The translations under genes were made by a program, and so were the position numbers. From the NCBI RefSeq assembly GCF_004362015.1, contig NZ_SNWW01000017.1:1-36576 (forward strand): 36,576 bases of DNA. The letters run 5' to 3'. Under the pieces are notes generated by a model. The model worked only from the letters and a program-made list of their open reading frames with translations, made no database searches and had not been told where the DNA came from. The stretch comes from Flavobacterium chryseum. GTDB taxonomy: Bacteria; Bacteroidota; Bacteroidia; Flavobacteriales; Flavobacteriaceae. Within the stretch, counting starts at the first letter, position 1. Every line of letters begins with the position of its first letter. Positions 1 to 7,660 of the stretch are shown here, piece after piece.

Positions 1-95
1 TGATCTCTTTTACAAGAATAGGGTGGTCACTTTAAACCGGAATCAACTGATCTCTTTTACCGGAATGGCATGCTCACTTTTGCCAGAATTTGCAA
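1..95. repeat. Two tandem ~47-bp repeats, possible end of an IS21-like element
   Basis: Bases 1-48 and 49-95 are imperfect copies of one another; each opens with TGATCTCTTTTAC and then carries a second related block (GTCACTTTAAACCGGAAT in the first, CTCACTTTTGCCAGAAT in the second). The sub-repeat is roughly CTCTTTTACCGGAAT. Repeated terminal sequences of this kind are known from IS21-family ends. Similarity to the neighbouring IS1 sequence stops at about base 97, so this element probably inserted into the IS1 copy. The element body lies outside the window, so the family name is an inference. Confidence 0.4.
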
Positions 96-283
96 CCTTT
101 ATTTATATCTGAATTGTAAGCTTGATAAGTGTAATTTTCTATAAAACGATGATTGCAGATTTTACAATAGTATTGCTGTTTATTGTTTTTTGTTCTACCA
201 TTTTTAACAACCTTTTCCTCATTACATTTTGGGCAATTTACATCATCACTAACTCTGGAACACCATGTCGGACTTTTACTCAT
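74..283 (-). pseudogene. IS1-family transposase N-terminal fragment
   Basis: The 69-residue reading frame carries the zinc-ribbon start of an IS1 InsA-type domain, with CPKCNEEKVVKNGR, then YYCKICNHRF. It aligns with the 232-residue transposase at 30.2-30.9 kb up to about residue 62 (SDIN versus LNIN). The last seven residues (GCKFWQK) come from the foreign repeat DNA. The helix-turn-helix and the DDE catalytic core are missing, so the product cannot transpose. A truncated DNA-binding fragment could in principle still be made, but it is most simply read as debris. Confidence 0.8.
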
Positions 284-421
284 TTTAGCTTATTTAAGGC
301 AATATTAAAACAAAAAAAATGAGCATTACTGCTCATCTTTAAATTATTTTTTACTGATATTTATTCTATTTCAATACGTTAGAAATCTAAAATCTCATAT
401 CACTAACTTTGAAACACTACC
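96..421 (-). mobile_element. Truncated IS1-family element (5' part only)
   Basis: This stretch is clearly related to the 5' part of the complete IS1-family copy near 30.7-31.05 kb: the transposase N terminus, the leader with a GAGCAnnACTGCTC hairpin, and the outer end AACTTTGAAACACTACC (ending at 421 here and 31046 in the other copy). The reverse complement of that end starts GGTAGTGTTTCAAAGTTAG, which resembles IS1 terminal repeats. The element is cut at about base 96 by unrelated repeat DNA, so it lacks the catalytic domain and its other end. Confidence 0.8.
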
Positions 422-602
422 CTAAAAATTCGCTATTTGTCATTATTTTATCTGAATACATTTGAAAACTTGTATTGACTAACATTTTTTGAATCACCAT
501 TAGCTATGTTATGAAGCCAATGGAATTTAAATCGGTAATGAGAATCAAATTGAACATATAGAAAACTTTGGTGTACAAATCCGGATCTCAACATTCATCA
601 AT

Positions 603-649
603 ACTATAATCAAAAAGGATAAGTGTAGTTCACCCTTTTTGATTATAGT
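603..649 (-). terminator. Hairpin downstream of the DUF4262-like gene
   Basis: The arms ACTATAATCAAAAAGG (603-618) and CCTTTTTGATTATAGT (634-649) are perfect 16-bp inverted repeats around a 15-base loop. It lies 32 bases past the stop codon of the minus-strand gene that ends at 682. There is no long T tract outside the stem, but the A/T-rich stem itself contains a run of T. It probably ends the toxin-immunity transcript. Confidence 0.6.
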
Positions 650-681
650 TAAGTAAAATATTTCATGATCAACAAACAAAC

Positions 682-1410
682 TTATCCCCAAGGATTCCAT
701 TCTAATGAATCATCTTCTCGCCATAATCCTTTTCCCTCTTTAACATTTATAGCCTCCTTAAGGGTAGAATCAATTCCTAAAAGAATACCAAATGGGACTG
801 CTTTTATATTAGCTTTGTCAATTTCATCACTATTATCTGTAAACATTTCCCATTCATCCTCTTCCCATCTCATTAATTCTGTAATTCTTTTACCAAATAA
901 TGCCTCACTATTAGTAAAAACAAGTGTTCCCTCGGCTATAGGATAAGTCCATTCATTAACTAGCCACTGCCAAATTTTATTCTTTTCAGCATTGAATTCA
1001 ATAGACATATCTGGAACATCTAATGTTTTATTATTTTGATCAGGAACGATTTGTAAAACTATTATTTTTTTTCCTTTATAATAATCTTCTATACCATCTA
1101 ACATAAGTGAAATCCATGATTCATTAACTTTTGAAAGTGTATACGATTTCAAGTCATCGGATTTAAAATTCATTTTCGTCCAATCCGAATTAATCTTTAG
1201 TTGCTCGATTATATTTTTCATAATCTCAGTAACTTCCTTCAACTTAAATATTTCGCCACCAGCAAATACTAGTTCAAATCCTAAAGTATATTCAAGACCA
1301 ATTGAATATGAATATCTTGGTAAGGCGCTTTTACCAGCGACGGTCGTAACATGATAACCAAAATTTTTAATATGTGAATTAATGATCGATTTAAATTCTT
1401 CTTTTTTCAT
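682..1410 (-). CDS. DUF4262-like protein, putative immunity protein for the adjacent HNH toxin
   Basis: This 242-residue protein has no signal peptide or membrane segment. The N-terminal pattern (GYHVTTV, then YSYSIGLEYTLGFELVFAGG at about residues 34-53) is typical of DUF4262, a family of small cytoplasmic proteins often found beside polymorphic toxins. The remainder is acidic (EEDEWEMFTDN), as expected of a protein that covers a basic nuclease. Its ATG overlaps the stop codon of the upstream Rhs-HNH gene by one base (TAATG), which suggests translational coupling and a toxin-immunity pair. The family call is by eye. The immunity role follows from position and is not shown by the sequence itself. 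Confidence 0.65.
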   Translation of the reverse strand: MKKEEFKSIINSHIKNFGYHVTTVAGKSALPRYSYSIGLEYTLGFELVFAGGEIFKLKEVTEIMKNIIEQLKINSDWTKMNFKSDDLKSYTLSKVNESWISLMLDGIEDYYKGKKIIVLQIVPDQNNKTLDVPDMSIEFNAEKNKIWQWLVNEWTYPIAEGTLVFTNSEALFGKRITELMRWEEDEWEMFTDNSDEIDKANIKAVPFGILLGIDSTLKEAINVKEGKGLWREDDSLEWNPWG

Positions 1411-2036
1411 TATTTATGAATTGTTTTATGACAATCTTTACACAAAATATTAGTGTTTTCTTTTGTAGTTTTCCCACCATCTGCATGTCTTTCAGTATGA
1501 TGTGCATCTGCTGTTTCAGTTGTTACTTCTTTATTGCATCCCTCACATGTACCTCCTCTTTCTTCAATAGCTTCTGCTTTTTCCTTTTTAGTCAAAGTTC
1601 GTTTTGGATCTCTATCTGCTTTAGCCACTGAACCTTTTCCTTTTCCTGGTTTTGGAATATCCTCTAATTTAGTTTTTTCATTTGCATTAGATTTTGATTT
1701 ATCTATGCTTTGTTCCATAGCATTCTTAGGAATCAAATCAGTTTTTACATCAGAACCTCCAGCTACTGTTTCCCAAAGTTCACCAAAAAAATTCCCAATG
1801 CTCTCCCATGTGCTAATTCTAGGCACGGATTCTACAGTCATACCTTCTAATGCAACACTGAAATCAGCTCCTGCACTTTCCGCAGCTAAAGTTTCTGGCG
1901 CAAATTCTACTTCTAAAGCTAGAGTAGCAGTAATAGGTTCTAGTCCTTCTAATTCACGACTATCAATAACTCTATTTCCACTAAAAACATAAGGTGCCCA
2001 ATCTCGATATTTTTCTGTTAAAGGATCTACACTCAT
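1410..2036 (-). CDS. Orphan Rhs C-terminal tip with HNH nuclease toxin domain
   Basis: The open frame runs from 2153 to 1410, with an in-frame stop at 2154-2156. The part upstream of the ATG at 2036 reads YKYKFQGQERQDELGLGWDS and then RNYDPAIGRF, the Rhs core signature just before the variable tip. So this is the displaced 3' end of an rhs gene rather than a complete one. From the ATG there are 208 residues: MSVDPLTEKYRDWAPYVFSGN (the end of the core), a spacer, a Lys-rich linker (about 125-155) and an HNH module at 161-208. That module has C164/C167, DAHH (177-180), H184, N194/N196 and CKDCH (199-203), a zinc-bound HNH fold that would cut DNA. It overlaps its putative immunity gene by one base. 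It lacks its own rhs 5' part, so it is expressed only if recombined onto a full Rhs or from a cryptic start. Confidence 0.8.
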   Translation of the reverse strand: MSVDPLTEKYRDWAPYVFSGNRVIDSRELEGLEPITATLALEVEFAPETLAAESAGADFSVALEGMTVESVPRISTWESIGNFFGELWETVAGGSDVKTDLIPKNAMEQSIDKSKSNANEKTKLEDIPKPGKGKGSVAKADRDPKRTLTKKEKAEAIEERGGTCEGCNKEVTTETADAHHTERHADGGKTTKENTNILCKDCHKTIHK

Positions 2037-2280
2037 AAACCTACCAATGGCAGGATCATAGTTTCTCCATTTAAAACTGTCCCAGCCCAGTCCCAGCTCG
2101 TCTTGACGCTCTTGTCCTTGGAACTTATACTTATAGGGTTCTGTAAACCTTTTTTATATAAAACAGCCCCTTGCAAAAAATCTCCATATAAAGAACGTCC
2201 AGTTACATTTTTCTACAATACGAAAGTAGATTTAGTTCAACTATTTTCCTAATAAATTTTCACTTATAGCTATAAAAAAA

Positions 2281-2301
2281 GCCCCCATTTAAAATGGGGG
2301 C
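2281..2301 (-). terminator. Rho-independent terminator of the GNAT/HTH module
   Basis: Arms GCCCCCATTT (2281-2290) and AAATGGGGGC (2292-2301) form a strong hairpin. On the minus strand it is followed by TTTTTTT (from 2280 downward). It lies 23 bases past the stop of the minus-strand gene ending at 2325. Confidence 0.9.
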
Positions 2302-2324
2302 TAACGTGTTTATGAAGCATAAAT

Positions 2325-2855
2325 TTAAACTGCATTTCCAAATTCAAGATGATTTTTCACGAATTTCTTCTGTTCCTGTTTAAATTTAATATCTTGTTCA
2401 AGCTCATATTCTCTTTGTTTTTCAACTACCCTGTACCAGCTTAACGCCGGAATTACATTATCTGAATGTATCTCTAAACGTACAATAGTTTTTTCATTGG
2501 GCAAGCGATGCTCATTTAAAATTAAACTTAATTCCGTTTGTTTTAAATTGATATCCTCAGCAAATTTTTTCTGTACCTTATAGCTAAATTTAATATAAGT
2601 TTTAAGAAAAGATGCAAATGATCTATTTTCATCATACACTTCTGACTTAGCATAATCCTCCATTAAGAAACGCAATTGCAGAACTTTAGCATATAATTTT
2701 TGATTGTCAGTCAGGCTCTCTCTGTTTTTTCTTCTAACTTCCGCTAGTTCTGCAGAGGATTCTTTTTCTTCCTTTTCAGATAGGGGATTCTTAAATACAA
2801 TCGAATCCGCTACTTCTTCAAGGCTGTACTTTTCGTATATGTTTTTAGTTTTCAT
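2325..2855 (-). CDS. HTH protein, putative antitoxin/repressor of the GNAT module
   Basis: The 176-residue soluble protein has a charged, probably helical first half. A helix-turn-helix lies at about residues 93-130 (VQKKFAEDINLKQTELSLILNEHRLPNEKTIVRLE), in the manner of XRE/HigA-type antitoxins. The C terminus is a charged helix (EKQREYELEQDIKFKQEQKK) that could contact a partner. Its ATG overlaps the TGA of the upstream GNAT gene (ATGA), so the two are translationally coupled. A strong terminator follows. The layout of toxin-like gene first and HTH second, behind a perfect palindrome, is that of an autoregulated toxin-antitoxin operon. No family name was recognised with certainty, and a plain regulator of the acetyltransferase is possible. 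Confidence 0.6.
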   Translation of the reverse strand: MKTKNIYEKYSLEEVADSIVFKNPLSEKEEKESSAELAEVRRKNRESLTDNQKLYAKVLQLRFLMEDYAKSEVYDENRSFASFLKTYIKFSYKVQKKFAEDINLKQTELSLILNEHRLPNEKTIVRLEIHSDNVIPALSWYRVVEKQREYELEQDIKFKQEQKKFVKNHLEFGNAV

Positions 2856-3316
2856 ATCTGATATTTATTCATTAAATTAAACAATGGTTTACTTTCGAGA
2901 TAGATTTGTCTTCCGGCATCTTGAAACCCATATTGTGCCATATAGTAACTTTTTAACTCCGTTTTTGGATGCAGAGAAACAAAAGCGTAATCAGCGTACA
3001 ACCTGACTGATTCACGGCATGCAAAGGCTATTAAATTTCCTGCTATCCCATCATAAATCTTATTCTTTCCAGTATTTATAACAGACGATGCCAACAATAT
3101 TATCTCAACCCTGCTTTCACTTGGAATATCCTTAAGGGACATTAATCCTAAAATTTCATCATCATCCGGAAACTTCAATTTGTAAACGACATTCTTTTTT
3201 TCTAATTCCCAATCAAAATGGTAATCATCCTCTGTTATAAAAAGATAGTCTTCTTCTGAGACTAACTCTATAACAACATCTTTCTTTTGCGAACTCTTCA
3301 CATGGGTTATTTCCAT
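2852..3316 (-). CDS. GNAT-fold acetyltransferase, putative toxin
   Basis: The 154-residue protein starts at the ATG at 3316. A longer TTG start at 3331 exists but would reach into the palindrome in front. The N-terminal half (VIELVSEEDYLFI, then VYKLKFPDDDEILGLMSL) resembles the beta strands of a GNAT. The region YDGIAGNLIAFACRESVRLY (about 90-109) fits the acetyl-CoA-binding turn and helix, although the usual Q/RxxGxG/A motif is only loosely present. It is followed by FVSLHPKTELKSYYMAQYGF, a typical GNAT end. It would transfer an acetyl group to an unknown substrate. Coupling to an HTH gene suggests a toxin that acetylates a translation component, as in known GNAT toxin-antitoxin pairs; this is an inference. 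Confidence 0.6.
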   Translation of the reverse strand: MEITHVKSSQKKDVVIELVSEEDYLFITEDDYHFDWELEKKNVVYKLKFPDDDEILGLMSLKDIPSESRVEIILLASSVINTGKNKIYDGIAGNLIAFACRESVRLYADYAFVSLHPKTELKSYYMAQYGFQDAGRQIYLESKPLFNLMNKYQI

Positions 3317-3330
3317 AATGTAAAAATACA

Positions 3331-3364
3331 AACAAATAATTTACAAATTTGTAAATTATTTGTT
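3331..3364. promoter_or_regulatory. Perfect 34-bp palindrome, candidate operator of the GNAT/HTH operon
   Basis: Half-sites AACAAATAATTTACAAA (3331-3347) and TTTGTAAATTATTTGTT (3348-3364) are exact reverse complements with no spacer. The palindrome ends 14 bases before the ATG of the GNAT gene, where promoter and leader should be. A dimeric HTH protein is encoded in the same operon, so it is the natural candidate binder, giving autorepression. Confidence 0.65.
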
Positions 3365-3442
3365 TTTTATAGATTATTTAATACTTCTTTTTAGCTTAGT
3401 AAATCCTACGATATTAAAACTTTTTCATCCAAAAAATAACTA

Positions 3443-4312
3443 TCATAAACTTGGAAAATATCGATTTATAATTTCCCTCTGATGTGAGCTGTTAACTTTG
3501 ATGTATTTTTCCGTAGTTCCCGGCCATTTATGCCCCGCCAGTTCCTGAGCCTTCTCTAAAGAAATATTTTTCTCATTGAGCCAGTTGCAGATCACGCTCA
3601 TTCTTATGGTCTGCGGATTGAGTTTCCGATCGGGAAACAATCCCTTTAGAGGGGCAATCATTGCATGGATACTGTCGACCGACATAGGCTTGCCAAGCTT
3701 TGTAATAATTAGTTTTTCGGTTTTACAGCGAAGCATTTTGGGTCGGGTTTCCTGCAGGTAATTGAAAAACAAAATCATCTGCCTTGGCACTAGGTTCATT
3801 CTTCGTTTATTGAGATTTTTCGAAGCTTTGATATAAACCGTCCCATTATCCAGATCAATATCTTTTACAGTAAGCCTTATAATTTCATCACTTGTAAGTC
3901 CCTGATAAATAAGTAATGATAATAAAACATTATTTCTAACGTCCAAATGCCTGTAACGGTTCTCACGTTCCAAGAGCAGTTGCAGTTCTGGACTGCTGAA
4001 CAAATCCTGCACCTGTATCGCCTGATTGCTGTTTACTTTAATATTCAGGCGTTTGCATGGATGGTCATTTCTGTAACCGCTCATGACCAGATAATCATAA
4101 TATTTTTTGACTGCCGATAAGATGACAACACGATATTTGCTGTTGGACTGCCTTGCGCTTATTTCTTCCATATACTTGACGATATTGCCGTATTTGTAAC
4201 GCTTGGCTTTCGGATTCAATTTTAAAAAGTGATTGATCGCAAATAAGTAGCTTGATACTGTCTGTGGGCTGTAATTTTGTAGCAGGAACTGCTCTAAGGT
4301 TTGTTTTGTCAT
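3443..4312 (-). CDS. Tyrosine recombinase lacking two catalytic positions
   Basis: The 289-residue protein has a SAM-like N-terminal core-binding domain (about 1-95) and a tyrosine recombinase catalytic fold (about 105-280). Box I, normally GLRxSE, reads QGLTSDE, so the first catalytic Arg is Thr140. Box II, normally HxxR, reads QTIR, so His is Gln234 while Arg237 is kept. His261 (AGHKWPGTT) and the nucleophile Tyr270 remain. It lies 10 bases downstream of a second recombinase with all residues present, so the two are likely co-transcribed and may act together. Bacteroides IntDOT also lacks the first Arg and is active, so loss of activity cannot be assumed. It may be a catalytic partner, a directionality factor or a degenerate copy. 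Confidence 0.85.
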   Translation of the reverse strand: MTKQTLEQFLLQNYSPQTVSSYLFAINHFLKLNPKAKRYKYGNIVKYMEEISARQSNSKYRVVILSAVKKYYDYLVMSGYRNDHPCKRLNIKVNSNQAIQVQDLFSSPELQLLLERENRYRHLDVRNNVLLSLLIYQGLTSDEIIRLTVKDIDLDNGTVYIKASKNLNKRRMNLVPRQMILFFNYLQETRPKMLRCKTEKLIITKLGKPMSVDSIHAMIAPLKGLFPDRKLNPQTIRMSVICNWLNEKNISLEKAQELAGHKWPGTTEKYIKVNSSHQREIINRYFPSL

Positions 4313-4322
4313 ATCAGATTAC

Positions 4323-5240
4323 TTAAAAGGTTGCGACTGGTTTTCGTTTCTTGTTTTTAATGGCGTAGATATAGGTGGTATTGATATCGGAATGCCCCAG
4401 AAACCTTCTTATAAAATCAATCCCTGCATTATTCTCCGCCAGATGATTTGCAATGCTGTGCCTGAGGCAGTGGAGCGTAATATCTTTTTTTATCAGTTCA
4501 AAATTTTTAGTCTGCTCGATCATTTTCTTTAGGATATCATTCAGATTTTCCCCTGTGCTTCGCCTGCCTTTGGAATTAATGAAAAAGGCTTCTTCTATCT
4601 GGCTTTTCCCCGCCAGCCTCTGACTGCGCTCTTCCTGAATGTACTTTTTTAAGTAGCCCATAACCGTGTCGCTCATGGGAACTTCACGCCTTTTGCTGTT
4701 TTTCCCGCTCCTGACCACAACCATTCCGGTAGCCAGCTTTACATCCTTTAAATCCAGCGCACTGATTTCAGAACGCCTGAGTCCGCATCCATAAGCTACG
4801 GAGAGCAGGGCACGTTCGAGTTCATTCTCGGCATGCTTGTACACCGTTTTTATTTCTTCTACACTAAGGGTGTTTCTTGACTCTTGTGTTCCTCCCTCAT
4901 AAGAGGGAATATAATAGCCGTTTTCAATTTCTTTGTTTTCCATCAGGTTCAAAAGGAACAGTCCCTGCACAAAAAGATGAAACTTGATGCTTTTCTGCGA
5001 CAGCGTTCCTTCGCCCCTGAGCTTTGGCCTTGCAATTAAATACTCAAAGTATTTGATTGATTCTTTGGAAGTCAGCTCCTGAATCCTGCTGATTCCCGAT
5101 TCTTCCAGCCAGACCAGAAATTCTATCAGGGTATTTTGGTACATCCTGCTTTTGCCGGTCTTATAATTCCTGACCTTTATAAAACTGTCAAAGGCATCCA
5201 AGAGCCTTCGAAATTCTTTATTTTCTATCCTGTTTTTCAT
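4323..5240 (-). CDS. Tyrosine recombinase/integrase (complete catalytic set)
   Basis: The 305-residue protein has an N-terminal core-binding domain (about 10-110) and a full catalytic domain. Visible are Arg155 in GLRRSE, the beta-hairpin Lys in SGKNSKRREVP (about 180), His257-x-x-Arg260 in HCLRH, His283 in LGHSDINTT and the nucleophile Tyr292. It should cut and rejoin DNA at the element's att sites through a 3'-phosphotyrosine link. It is the first gene of the recombinase pair. The 180 bases in front of it carry clustered GGTGTTCC repeats, a likely control or att region. As one of two tandem recombinases in a mobility module, its most likely job is excision and integration of this element. 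Confidence 0.93.
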   Translation of the reverse strand: MKNRIENKEFRRLLDAFDSFIKVRNYKTGKSRMYQNTLIEFLVWLEESGISRIQELTSKESIKYFEYLIARPKLRGEGTLSQKSIKFHLFVQGLFLLNLMENKEIENGYYIPSYEGGTQESRNTLSVEEIKTVYKHAENELERALLSVAYGCGLRRSEISALDLKDVKLATGMVVVRSGKNSKRREVPMSDTVMGYLKKYIQEERSQRLAGKSQIEEAFFINSKGRRSTGENLNDILKKMIEQTKNFELIKKDITLHCLRHSIANHLAENNAGIDFIRRFLGHSDINTTYIYAIKNKKRKPVATF

Positions 5241-5294
5241 CTTTTTAGTGTTCTTAAATTAATCTATTTTAAACCCGTCGCTTACTCGCTTCGT

Positions 5295-5370
5295 GGAACA
5301 CGGAACACCAGTATCGTATACCCAGTAAATACAAGAGCTCCGGTGTTCCGCTGGTGTTCCGGGGCGTTCC
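5295..5370. repeat. Cluster of five GGTGTTCC-type boxes in both orientations
   Basis: On the plus strand there are GGAACAC(G) at 5295, GGAACACC at 5302, GGTGTTCC at 5342 and 5353, and GGCGTTCC at 5363. The three right-hand boxes are spaced 10-11 bases apart, one helical turn. CGGAACACCAG (5301-5311) and CTGGTGTTCCG (5351-5361) form a perfect inverted repeat. The cluster lies between the primase/helicase and recombinase genes, upstream of the latter. It looks like a multi-site protein-binding region: regulator, excisionase, integrase arm sites or replication initiator. Confidence 0.6.
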
Positions 5371-5421
5371 ATTTTTTGCTTTTTTGTATGTTTTTCTGTG
5401 TTTTTTGCATTTTTAAAGATT

Positions 5422-7092
5422 CTAAAACTGCTCCAATTGTGCGCCCAGTTCTTTCCTGATCTTGCTTTTTAGTTTCTCCATATTGTCCCAGTAGCTTATC
5501 ACATATTTGAAACCCCTGTTTACAGAGCCTTCAATTGCCTGAATGTATTCGAGTTCCTGCAACAACTGCATGTACCGGAATGAAGAGGTCTTGCTGATGT
5601 TGAGTTTCTGGCGTATTTCCCTATTGGTAAAACGGTGCGTTGTTCCGTTCTGCTGGCTCTTTACGTAGCCTTTTAGGTTTTCAAAAAACTGTCTTGTGCT
5701 TTTGTCCAGTTCATCCACTTTGATGATGATGGAGGTAAAGAAAATATCAACGGCAGATTTCACGTCTTCCTTGGTGGCGATCAGCCTGCCTTTATTGTCC
5801 GTTTTTCTCTGGTACTGGTGCAGGATGGTAATCTGCGAAACAAAGTTTTGAAACTGGCTGTTGAGCCTTCTGAGCATCTTGGCTTCAAGTGGAAGGGTAA
5901 GTTTGTCTGCAAATGGATTGATCACCTCATAGGATTTCAGCACCCGCATGGCATTTCTGAGAAGCTGTGTCGCCTGAACCTCATTTTCGTTATTGCCTTT
6001 TCCTGCAATCTTCTTGTTTTGGATCGCTATGATCCGCATGGTCTGTGCCTGGCTTTCATCCACGCCCAAGATTACCGAACGGCTCATATTGTCATAATAT
6101 ACCTCGGCTTTGGTTGTAGTGGTCATACTGGCAAAGTGCGCCTGTACCTGTTTGATCCTTCCCCTGTTGTTTCCAAAGATATCTTTGACCACTGTGGAGC
6201 TGGTCAGGAACTTGGCTGATTGCATTTCACGAAAGGCATACTGAGCCTCTTCATCGAGTCCGTCAAAATCCTGAATTACGATCAGCTTATTGATCAGTTC
6301 CTTATCCCTGTAATGGTATAGGGATTTGCTTGTAATACGGGTCATGTTCATCACGTCTTCCTGAGGCATGCACTGCGCAATCCCGTTAATCAGATGGCTT
6401 TTTCCTTCCCCGCTTGATCCCTGCACGATGGCATGCATCAGATACGGCATCTTATAACTCGAAGCGAGCACGAAAAGAACCATCCTGTTTTGCTCTTCCC
6501 CGACAATTCCGTTCTGCTCCAAGAGCTTGTTTATATTTTCCAGCAGGTTTGGTTTTGAAAGAAATTCGACCGCTTTTTCATGTGCCTGCGGTGTAAGTTC
6601 TTTTTCAGAGTAGCGATCCGTAACGGGATTTATTTCCGCATCAAAAAGGGCTTCCCGATGCTGTTCCAGTAAATCCGTCAACTGTAAAAAGTCTGTTTCG
6701 AGTTCCTGAAAGTCAAAACCCTGCTTCTCGGAGAGTTCCCCGCACTGGCTCTGCACGCTTCCAAAATCAAAAAGGTCGACTTTAAGCCTGTGTTTCTTCT
6801 GTGTAGTATGTGCCACAATCTGTAATGATACCCTGAGGTTTCCCAAATCCATAGGCAGGTTGCCTACAACGAAAAACACTCCTGCGATGCCTGTATAGCT
6901 GATCTTGTAGCCGTTTACAATCTGCAGGGTGCTTCCTGTCTTTTCTTTTTTTGCACTTTTTAAAAGATTCGATATTCCGTCCTCTCCATAATTGACCCAC
7001 ATGTCATTCAGACTGTGCCCCTCGGGAAGTTCCACTATTGAGAGTGGAACGTCGGGTCTGATCTCCTGCATTTGTAACCTGATCTTTTCCAT
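5422..7092 (-). CDS. Primase/helicase-type ATPase, larger part (end of TOPRIM plus helicase-like domain)
   Basis: The 556-residue protein begins in the middle of a TOPRIM-like fold: the stretch IVELPEGHSLNDMWVNYGEDG (about 19-39) corresponds to the tail of primase TOPRIM domains. An AAA/helicase-type core follows, with Walker A GSSGEGKS (225-232) and a Walker B-like strand LIVIQDFDGLDEEAQ (about 270-284). The C terminus holds a winged-helix-like region (about 490-540, FTNREIRQKLNISKTSSFRY). It probably unwinds DNA for replication of the excised or transferred element. The missing first half of the TOPRIM domain is encoded just upstream in another frame, so it may be made as a fusion by frameshifting or work as a split protein. 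The ATG at 7092 was kept, since GGTGAG lies before it. Confidence 0.75.
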   Translation of the reverse strand: MEKIRLQMQEIRPDVPLSIVELPEGHSLNDMWVNYGEDGISNLLKSAKKEKTGSTLQIVNGYKISYTGIAGVFFVVGNLPMDLGNLRVSLQIVAHTTQKKHRLKVDLFDFGSVQSQCGELSEKQGFDFQELETDFLQLTDLLEQHREALFDAEINPVTDRYSEKELTPQAHEKAVEFLSKPNLLENINKLLEQNGIVGEEQNRMVLFVLASSYKMPYLMHAIVQGSSGEGKSHLINGIAQCMPQEDVMNMTRITSKSLYHYRDKELINKLIVIQDFDGLDEEAQYAFREMQSAKFLTSSTVVKDIFGNNRGRIKQVQAHFASMTTTTKAEVYYDNMSRSVILGVDESQAQTMRIIAIQNKKIAGKGNNENEVQATQLLRNAMRVLKSYEVINPFADKLTLPLEAKMLRRLNSQFQNFVSQITILHQYQRKTDNKGRLIATKEDVKSAVDIFFTSIIIKVDELDKSTRQFFENLKGYVKSQQNGTTHRFTNREIRQKLNISKTSSFRYMQLLQELEYIQAIEGSVNRGFKYVISYWDNMEKLKSKIRKELGAQLEQF

Positions 7093-7096
7093 TTTC

Positions 7097-7660
7097 TCAC
7101 CGCTTAAAGATTATTATTTCTTCCAATTCATATAATGACCTGATAATTTCCAAATGCTGTTCCAGCAGTTCCCCTTCATGCAGGGCAATAACCGCTTCCC
7201 TCTGATCCAGTATCCTGCTTTGTATTAGACTGGCGCAGTCAATGACAGTCGGCGCGAGATACAGTTTTTTAGTAAGCGGATGCGGATATGCAGGATAAAT
7301 TCCTTTCTGATTTAAATATTCTTCCTTTGGGCTGTCCAGATCAAAACGCAGTGCAAAATAATTTACAATGGTATTCTCTTTGTCCAGTAAGGGGAATACA
7401 AGCCCGTAGCGTCCAAAGACGGTATAGGCGGTCAGTGAATCATCCCGCACTCCTGCATCACTCTTGGTAATTACACCCAGCTCTTCAAACCTTTCTTTGG
7501 ATTTCAAGGTTTTTCGGTGGTGGAACTGTCCTGAATTAAAGCCGATCCGAAGATCAGAATATTCCAGTCCGATGCTTTTAAGGTACTCCTTGGGCTTTAA
7601 AGCCTTCGCACTTCTGATGCCTGTTTCAAAAGACCGGAACAGTGTTTCTAAACTTTCCAT
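7097..7660 (-). CDS. Primase N-terminal part with first half of a TOPRIM-like domain
   Basis: The 187-residue protein contains a primase-associated N-terminal region (KPKEYLKSIGLEYSDLRIGF, then GLVFPLLDKENTIVNYFALR at about 108-127, typical of the domain before TOPRIM). It also has the start of a TOPRIM fold, AVIALHEGELLEQH (about 155-168), with the expected Glu. It stops after LEEIIIFKR, exactly where the DGD strand of TOPRIM should come. Reading on in the +1 frame gives LSGEKMEKIRLQ and runs straight into the next gene. No CHC2 zinc finger is present. Together the two genes look like one primase/helicase interrupted at a TTTAAGC site, either a mutation or a programmed +1 shift. Confidence 0.65.
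   Translation of the reverse strand: MESLETLFRSFETGIRSAKALKPKEYLKSIGLEYSDLRIGFNSGQFHHRKTLKSKERFEELGVITKSDAGVRDDSLTAYTVFGRYGLVFPLLDKENTIVNYFALRFDLDSPKEEYLNQKGIYPAYPHPLTKKLYLAPTVIDCASLIQSRILDQREAVIALHEGELLEQHLEIIRSLYELEEIIIFKR

Noticed and set aside
421..432. Similar flank (CTAAAAATTC versus AAAAAATTC) after both IS1 ends as a sign of segmental duplication
   Set aside because: Only about ten A/T-rich bases agree and the similarity stops at once, so chance or target preference is enough.
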